A stretch of 64,000 nt of DNA, from positions 372,001-436,000 of the forward strand of contig NZ_VWOX01000003.1 of the NCBI RefSeq assembly GCF_008629675.1, written 5' to 3'. Shown in pieces: positions 63,354-64,000 of the stretch. This DNA is from Roseiconus nitratireducens (GTDB lineage Bacteria > Planctomycetota > Planctomycetia > Pirellulales > Pirellulaceae). Positions within the stretch are counted from its first letter, which is position 1, and each line of letters begins with the position of its first letter. Made by a program: the position numbers and the translations under genes. The notes below the pieces were generated by a model that was not told the origin of the DNA, ran no database searches, and worked only from the letters and a program-made list of their open reading frames with translations.

Positions 63354-64000
63354 CTACAACGAAGAACCGTCCGAGGGAGCGCTCTGCGGATTGGTATAGA
63401 AGTGGGAAGTGTTCCCACACGCCTTGCAATCCCAACGGAACCGGGGACCACGTTTTCGAATCTTGGCCCTGACTCCGCATGGACAGGTGAGGTTGATTCG
63501 CTCGTTTCGTTGGCACCCCTGACATTTGAAGTAGTAGCCGTAGCGACCGTACAGAATCTCCAACGCTTGACCGCAGTGTCGACAAGACGTTCTTTTGGCA
63601 GAGGCATCGCCGGAGGCCGAACGAGGTGCAGAACGTTGGTTGGACAAGGCAGGCGGTGGCAACGGAGGATGCGACGCGTCGCGAGTTTCGCGCACGACCG
63701 GTGGCGGTTGAACGAACGGTTCGTGACTGCGAAGCAGAAACTCACGAATTGCCTGAAGTTCCTCCGTGGTGAATGGTGCAACCTTGTTCTCGATCATCGC
63801 CGCTTGTTTCGCTTCGTCGGAGGTCGCCGCGTACCGCAAGAAACCGCGGACTCCTGTCACGAGGTGGATTTCGGAAATCAAGTTTTCGATCCGTTGAGCG
63901 ACTTGATCGGCTTTGACCACTTCCGGCGCAGCTACTCCTTTCCGTTTGATTTCGCCGCCGTCAGATACAGCAACGAACGTCGCGAAACGCTGTTCACCAA
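63354..64000 (-). CDS. Zinc-ribbon protein, C-terminal part (NERD-like?), cut by window edge
   Basis: The frame is open to the end of the window, so a GTG at 63920 is probably internal. About 215 residues are visible. The first part (FATFVAVSDGG, then VVKADQVAQRIENLIS and FTTEELQAIREFLL) has helices that recall the end of a NERD nuclease-related domain, a weak match. A Pro-rich linker follows, then a double zinc ribbon: CRHCGQALEILYGRYGYYFKC-type, CQGC, CPCG and CKACG, like topoisomerase-type C4 fingers. It probably binds DNA. The N-terminal domain outside the window would settle the family. Confidence 0.65.
   Translation of the reverse strand, partial: GEQRFATFVAVSDGGEIKRKGVAAPEVVKADQVAQRIENLISEIHLVTGVRGFLRYAATSDEAKQAAMIENKVAPFTTEELQAIREFLLRSHEPFVQPPPVVRETRDASHPPLPPPALSNQRSAPRSASGDASAKRTSCRHCGQALEILYGRYGYYFKCQGCQRNERINLTCPCGVRAKIRKRGPRFRWDCKACGNTSHFYTNPQSAPSDGSSL

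Noticed and set aside
1-64000. tRNA or rRNA genes, phage or complete insertion sequence
   Set aside because: No cloverleaf-like T-loop/acceptor pattern, rRNA-like segment, integrase or full transposase was recognised by eye; a covariance scan would be needed to exclude tRNAs firmly.

Overview
The window looks like chromosomal DNA of a marine planctomycete of the Pirellulaceae (Rhodopirellula/Stieleria type). This is inferred from the high-GC coding style, three secreted FGly-type sulfatases with planctomycete-like architectures, a futalosine-type menaquinone pathway, archaeal-type pterin genes, serine/threonine kinases with transmembrane tails, many lineage-specific hypotheticals and abundant short intergenic repeats. 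No rRNA, tRNA, CRISPR array, phage or complete insertion sequence was seen.

Layout. Positions 1-10.4 kb are housekeeping: a partial FAD oxidoreductase, tilS, rny (RNase Y), then cysS-ruvC-ruvA on the minus strand, and ppdK closed by a strong intrinsic terminator. Positions 10.5-15.8 kb hold a FabF-type ketosynthase, an acyl carrier protein and a CrtI-like FAD enzyme, plus an aldo/keto reductase. Positions 15.8-19.2 kb form a MoxR ATPase/VWA operon. Positions 19.3-21.7 kb carry an alpha/beta hydrolase, a CitG-like protein and a 6-pyruvoyl-tetrahydropterin synthase-like protein. Positions 21.7-26.9 kb carry a membrane pseudokinase, a tetrahaem cytochrome c, an ABC ATPase and a CurA-like reductase. 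Positions 26.9-34.9 kb are an unbroken minus-strand block: glycosyltransferase-HAD-glycosyltransferase, scpA, mqnC, mqnA and an RluA-family pseudouridine synthase.

At 34.93-35.79 kb an 860-bp gene-free region holds two perfect DnaA boxes and two degenerate ones, three of them phased at exactly 13 bp. Genes diverge from it on both sides, so it is a candidate replication origin or DnaA-controlled site. To its right are a DUF6513/dihydropteroate-synthase-like protein, a protein kinase, an inositol monophosphatase-like enzyme and a flavin reductase-like protein, followed by two lipoproteins, an extremely Asp-rich protein and a SNF2 helicase operon.

Positions 46.5-64 kb are more accessory. They hold a sulfatase-esterase fusion, a second sulfatase, secretin-like small exported proteins, a decayed mutM fragment, SDR, rhodanese and methyltransferase genes, an HMA-MauE metal-handling gene behind a textbook MerR-type operator with no merR nearby, an isochorismatase-like hydrolase, a sulfatase-glycosidase fusion broken by an apparent one-base deletion, an O-methyltransferase, a secreted glycosidase-like protein and a partial zinc-ribbon protein. 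Three copies of a roughly 120-bp MITE-like element lie in this part.

The genes point to a heterotroph that exports enzymes against sulfated polysaccharides, makes menaquinone by the futalosine route, and probably makes a methanopterin-type C1 cofactor (inference from the pterin-related genes).
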